NCBI GenBank assembly: GCA_964583605.1
Contig: CAZOWL010000128.1
Span: 1 to 9,444 of the forward strand
DNA from: CAZOWL01 sp964583605
Lineage (GTDB): Bacteria > Pseudomonadota > Gammaproteobacteria > Chromatiales > Chromatiaceae
Length of the DNA stretch: 9,444 bases
Direction: 5' to 3'
The position numbers and the translations under genes are program-made. The notes beneath the pieces were generated by a model that had not been told where the DNA came from, searched no databases, and saw nothing but the letters and a program-made list of their open reading frames with translations. This document shows, in pieces, positions 6,638 to 9,444 of this stretch (its first letter is position 1; each line of letters begins with the position of its first letter).

Positions 6638-7735
6638 CTACTCGCCTGTCGTCGGCCGTCGCGCCGGCCCGCAGCGAGCCGCGGCGCTCAGGATGCGGTC
6701 GATCAAGCGATCTACTGCATCCGCCTCCGCTGTCGACAACCGGCGACGCAGGATGGCGCACTGCTCCGGCCTTGCGAGGCCGCGCCGTCGGTAAGCCCCG
6801 ATGATCGCCGGCTGATCGAGCGCGGCGAGGAATCGGCTGGTGATGTAATGATGCATGACGTCCTTGCTGATCGGCCGGCCCAGGCTGGTGCCGCCGATAT
6901 GGACCCATGCACCGGGACCTCCGCGGAGGATCCGCATCACGTAGCCATCGCGGATCGCCATCGCGCTCAGCATCGTGAAGGAGTCGAAGAAGGACTGGTA
7001 GTCCTTTGGGGGATTGCGGCGGTCGAGACCGAGCGACGCGAGCTCCGCCCTCACCCGGGCCGGTATCCGCCTGTATAGGCGGGCGTCGACACCATATCGA
7101 TCCATGATCTTGCGTAGCACCGCGACCCGCAGGTAGAGGAGGTGCGTGCCCGGAAACGCGAGGCCCGAGCCCTCGTTGTGCCAGGCCGTCGCGGCAACCG
7201 CGTACTCGTTGTCGCGCGGCCTCAAAGATTCGAGGAGCACCGGGTCAAGCACGAAAAAATCGTGATCTATGATCCCGAAATCCCGCGGACTAGTGCGCAG
7301 CAGCAGGCTGAGCAGATGGCCGTGCGGCCAGGGGGCCCACGGCAAGGTCGGCACGCGCAATCGAGGGACAGCGGGGAAGGCCCTGCTGAGCGTCGCCGTT
7401 TCGATCCCAGAAACCCCGTTCAGCACCAAGACCAGCCCGACATGTGGCTCGATCAATCGCAGCGCTGGCCACAGCAGATGCAGGACATCCGGGACCACGA
7501 TGACGTACACACGCGGCCGGCCGCATGCGGGCACCGCCCGCAGTAGGTCGCGCGCTCGTCCATCGGCAATCCGTCGCGCCCCGGCGAGCCGATAGAGCTC
7601 AGCCACTGCGCGCTGATAGGCGCGCCAAGCAGCCAGTTTCGGCAGCTCCCAGAGCAACGCCCGTGCCGGGCCGATGCCGAGCACTGCACTGCGGGCGAGC
7701 AGCAGGCGCATCCTCCCGATCGCCACCCGGGTCAA
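6638..7735 (-). CDS. Uncharacterised protein, possible glycosyltransferase with Asp-His-Asp motif
   Basis: A 365-residue protein with strong GC-ending codon use, so a real gene. I do not recognise the family with certainty. Residues 74-160 alternate strands and helices: VYVIVVPDVLHLLWP, VGLVLVLNGVSG and then DFGIIDHDFFVLDP with Asp157-His158-Asp159. This resembles the DxD metal/nucleotide-sugar site of GT-A glycosyltransferases, placed after about 80 residues of Rossmann-like fold as expected. Later segments AWHNEGSGLAFPGTHLLYL (184-202), DYQSFFDSF (245-253) and AWVHIGGTSLG (276-286) look like acceptor-side conserved patches. There is no signal peptide or clear membrane helix. The TTG at 7735 has a GAGGAAAGG site just upstream, but it overlaps the end of a transposase relic. 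GTG at 7726 or ATG at 7711 (abutting GGGAGG) may be the real start. A modifying role for cell-surface sugars is inference. Confidence 0.72.
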   Translation of the reverse strand: MTRVAIGRMRLLLARSAVLGIGPARALLWELPKLAAWRAYQRAVAELYRLAGARRIADGRARDLLRAVPACGRPRVYVIVVPDVLHLLWPALRLIEPHVGLVLVLNGVSGIETATLSRAFPAVPRLRVPTLPWAPWPHGHLLSLLLRTSPRDFGIIDHDFFVLDPVLLESLRPRDNEYAVAATAWHNEGSGLAFPGTHLLYLRVAVLRKIMDRYGVDARLYRRIPARVRAELASLGLDRRNPPKDYQSFFDSFTMLSAMAIRDGYVMRILRGGPGAWVHIGGTSLGRPISKDVMHHYITSRFLAALDQPAIIGAYRRRGLARPEQCAILRRRLSTAEADAVDRLIDRILSAAARCGPARRPTTGE

Positions 7736-7878
7736 ACCTTTCCTCTTGCCGTACGGCTCACGTGGACGATGTCGCTGACGCGCGATTAGGGTAGGCCGAA
7801 GTAGTTACAGATATCCCCCATCGTGTGGCCACCAGCGGCGTACGCCACAGAGATCGCCCGATTTCGGCCTGAGTGGTT
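7732..7878 (-). pseudogene. C-terminal relic of a Y1/REP-associated (RAYT-like) transposase
   Basis: Reading the minus strand from 7878 gives NHSGRNRAISVAYAAGG, then HTMGDICNYFGLP, a TAA stop at 7788-7786, SRVSDIVHVSR and a final TGA at 7734-7732. This is the pattern of the C-terminal helix-turn-helix found in Y1 transposases of the REP-associated class: an RNRAIAxAYxSGxYTMxxIGxxFGxHYSRVSRIV-type segment. The in-frame stop replaces the conserved Tyr before SRVS, and the His before it is Pro here. Only the last 45-50 codons survive; no catalytic HUH motif or tyrosine domain is found upstream. It ends within the TTG start of the neighbouring gene. Recognition is from memory of the family, with no search run. 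Confidence 0.6.
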
Positions 7879-7955
7879 GGTCGTCGGGCAGTAGACGTCG
7901 ACTGTCCCATTGCAGCGCACCCATACGTTGACTGCTCCACTCGTTCTCGTGGCAG

Positions 7956-8563
7956 TCAGAGATCACTCAGGCTGCAAGCGCCCGTGCCACCAGCACGCTC
8001 CCAGTCATGAGTATTGTGACGCGTCAAGCGCGTGGCATGGGACCACATATGCAATATGCCGAGCTTGTTGACCTTGTACGCCCAGCGATCCTTGTCAAGC
8101 ATGCGCAAATTGAACAGATCGTGCACAACCAGCGGGACGGCCTTATGCATCTCGACACCCCTGAGACGGATGTCACGCTGCTGAACACGCTGTTCGATCT
8201 CATCTTCGGTGAGCCATGGCAGCCGCGACATACTGGCATCCACAACGTCGACCATATGCACCAGCACCAGTAGTTGCGAGCGTATTTCGCGTGCCGAAGC
8301 CCGGCGCGACATCAGGCGGCTTTCGATGTATCGCGGAGGGTAGTATCCAGCTTGATCGTCCAAGAGCGGTCCTCGTCAAAATAGGGTGCGGCTCGAGCAA
8401 GTGTCGCACCATGGCTTTCGGCATCCGGAAGCGCGTTGGCGCACCTGACGATCATGAGGCAAAGCAAACAAGAGCTGTCTGCTCGCCCATCGGTTTGTCG
8501 CAAAGCCCCCGCGAGCAGAGGGGCTCCAGGCATCGGCAGCCCCGTCATGCCGGCGCATGACAT
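7956..8563 (-). pseudogene. Unrecognised coding relic split over two minus-strand frames
   Basis: Two overlapping minus-strand frames each look protein-like. One runs from ATG 8563 to a stop at 8312 and ends with ARAAPYFDEDRSWTIKLDTTLR. The other is open from about 8378 to 7956 and continues with YIESRLMSRRASAREIRSQL, then DVVDASMSRLPWLTEDEI, VEMHKAVPLVVHDLFNLRML and DRWAYKVNKLGILHMWSHA. A single frame change near 8331 would join TTLR to YIESRL into one helical, charged protein of about 190 residues. GC use is lower than in the neighbouring genes. I do not recognise the family. The plus strand of 8007-8273 is also open, so the coding strand is not certain. It may be the remains of an acquired gene or of a mobile-element passenger. 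Confidence 0.35.
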
Positions 8564-8833
8564 GGAACTGGGCGAGACGGCGAGAACCCCAGCGCACCCT
8601 CAAGCAGATCACGGGCTGATACTATGTGTGCCGTGCGGGCCGCGATCGGGTACGCACAAAGGGTTCGGTCGATCTCGTTCGAACGCCGAGCATTCTAATC
8701 CGCCACGACGTCGAAGGCGGGCGCAAGGACGAGCCAGCCGATACGTGGGTTGGCGGAACGCCGATAGCCCCCTGCTCCCCGTGTTATCAGAAAAGGCCAG
8801 GAAAGGACACACGCGTTTGATCCCTCGGAGACA
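8564..8833. other. Non-coding or decayed stretch before the ATP-grasp gene
   Basis: No convincing gene. The ATP-grasp frame stays open back to 8622 and offers GTG (8781) and TTG (8817) starts, the latter behind AGGAAAGG (8799-8806). The encoded upstream residues are Arg/Pro-rich and look non-native. A GTTCGAAC palindrome lies at 8677-8684. No promoter was identified. Confidence 0.4.
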
Positions 8834-8858
8834 ACCGCGATGCATCAGCCATCGCGGT
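8834..8858 (+). promoter_or_regulatory. Perfect 9-bp hairpin directly abutting the ATG of the ATP-grasp gene
   Basis: ACCGCGATG (8834-8842) and CATCGCGGT (8850-8858) form a perfect stem around a 7-base loop, and the next base is the A of the ATG at 8859. It covers the whole place where a ribosome site would be. As RNA it could block initiation; as DNA it could be a repressor operator. Alternatively, it shows that translation starts upstream at 8781 or 8817. Confidence 0.5.
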
Positions 8859-9444
8859 ATGCCATCGCTGCGCGGGCTGGCCTCCCGCATTGGGCAAGCG
8901 GAACGCATCCCGCCGAGGCTTTTCTATGTTCCGCTGGCACTTCAATGGCTGTGGCTGTCGATTCGCTATGGCAGCCTCTCGCTGCCGACCCTGGCCAATC
9001 CGCTCCTCGAGGTCGGCGGGCTTTGGGGGGAGTCTAAGCGGGCCTATCTCGACGTGGTCTCCGGGAGGGAGCGCCGCTGGCTGGCCGCTTATGTGACGCT
9101 CACGCGTGGGCAGGGCGATGCGGATCAGGACGGCCGCCGCGCCGTGAAGCTCGCGCAGGAAAGCGGACTCGGCTTCCCGCTGGTCGCGAAGCCCGATATC
9201 GGCTGGCAGGGCTACGGCGTGCGCCCGATCGATTCCGAGCCGGAGCTTCGCGACTACATTCAGCGCTTTCCCGCGGGCGCGACCCTGATGCTGCAGGAGA
9301 TGATCGCCTGGGAAGGTGAAGCGGGCGTCTTTTTCGTGCGTCAGCCGGGCGCGGGAAGAGGCCAAGTCATCTCGCTCACGCTGCGCTACTTTCCGCATGT
9401 CATCGGCGACGGCACCCGCACGGTCCGCGAGCTGATCCTCGCCG
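8859..9444 (+). CDS. ATP-grasp enzyme annotated D-Ala-D-Ala ligase-like (3' end cut off)
   Basis: 195 codons are visible and run off the window. The N-terminus has a hydrophobic segment, RLFYVPLALQWLWLSIRYGSL (20-40), then LPTLANPLLEVGGLWGESK (42-60). This arrangement is typical of a membrane-associated ATP-grasp family often labelled D-alanine-D-alanine ligase. ATP-grasp features follow: FPLVAKPDIGWQGYGV (106-121), with Lys111 expected to bind ATP and a Gly-rich loop, then LMLQEMI (143-149) and GDGTRTVREL (183-192). The C-terminal metal-binding half lies beyond the edge, so catalytic completeness cannot be judged. True Ddl lacks the membrane segment; the substrates of this family are not known to me. 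The ATG at 8859 is chosen because homologues begin just before the IPPRLFY-like segment, but no ribosome site precedes it; GTG 8781 and TTG 8817 are in frame. High GC-ending codon use supports a functional gene. Confidence 0.8.
   Translation, partial: MPSLRGLASRIGQAERIPPRLFYVPLALQWLWLSIRYGSLSLPTLANPLLEVGGLWGESKRAYLDVVSGRERRWLAAYVTLTRGQGDADQDGRRAVKLAQESGLGFPLVAKPDIGWQGYGVRPIDSEPELRDYIQRFPAGATLMLQEMIAWEGEAGVFFVRQPGAGRGQVISLTLRYFPHVIGDGTRTVRELILA

Noticed and set aside
5937..6794. Plus-strand open frame of 285 codons overlapping folA.
   Set aside because: An Arg/Pro-rich shadow frame; DHFR motifs are all in the other frame.
8660..8690. GGTTCGGTCGATCTCGTTCGAAC resembling a tRNA T-loop.
   Set aside because: No acceptor or anticodon stem can be built around it, and no CCA end is visible.
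8840..9037. Plus-strand frame starting ATG 8840 as an alternative gene.
   Set aside because: Its ATG lies inside the hairpin and its translation is low-complexity; the ATP-grasp frame from 8859 is clearly the coding one.
8787..9398. Minus-strand open frame of 203 codons at the right end.
   Set aside because: Antisense to the ATP-grasp frame, which carries recognisable family motifs and runs through the window edge.
1..9444. CRISPR array or clustered defence genes.
   Set aside because: No regularly spaced repeats and no Cas, toxin-antitoxin or restriction motifs are seen in the reading frames.

Overview
The window is GC-rich (about two-thirds GC by eye) chromosomal DNA of a proteobacterium, most likely a gammaproteobacterium. 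The proA-nadD-rsfS order is the arrangement known from Pseudomonas and purple sulfur bacteria. The PhoP/PhoQ-type pair also reads like gammaproteobacterial (Pseudomonas-type) PhoP and PhoQ. A Chromatiales-like host is my best guess, by inference only.

Layout. Positions 1-292 are non-coding, with a dispersed-repeat-like hairpin at the left edge and a set of overlapping inverted repeats at 183-240. From 293 to 2798 a small exported PepSY-like protein, a PhoP-type response regulator and a PhoQ-type sensor kinase lie on the plus strand. The regulator and kinase are separated by an unusual 220-base gap. At 2891-3175 there is a small exported protein, probably a lipoprotein, whose mature part is a complete Kunitz/BPTI domain with all six cysteines. 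This fold is common in animals and rare in bacteria. From 3273 to 6504 comes a housekeeping block: proA (proline synthesis), nadD (NAD synthesis), rsfS (ribosome silencing) and folA (dihydrofolate reductase). The rlmH gene that usually follows rsfS is not here.

On the minus strand, facing folA, is a 365-residue protein of unknown function with an Asp-His-Asp motif suggestive of a glycosyltransferase (6638-7735). Upstream of it, 7736-8858 is decayed DNA. It holds the C-terminal relic of a Y1/REP-associated transposase with an in-frame stop, and an unrecognised minus-strand coding relic split over two frames. The window ends inside a plus-strand ATP-grasp enzyme with a membrane-associated N-terminus (8859 onward, cut by the edge). 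Its chosen start codon directly abuts a perfect 9-bp hairpin.

Working together: PhoP/PhoQ with the PepSY protein form an envelope-stress or cation-sensing module, and the Kunitz protein beside it is a candidate envelope protease inhibitor. The proA-nadD-rsfS-folA genes are unrelated housekeeping functions that share orientation. The region right of 6600 looks like accessory DNA of envelope-related genes with mobile-element scars.
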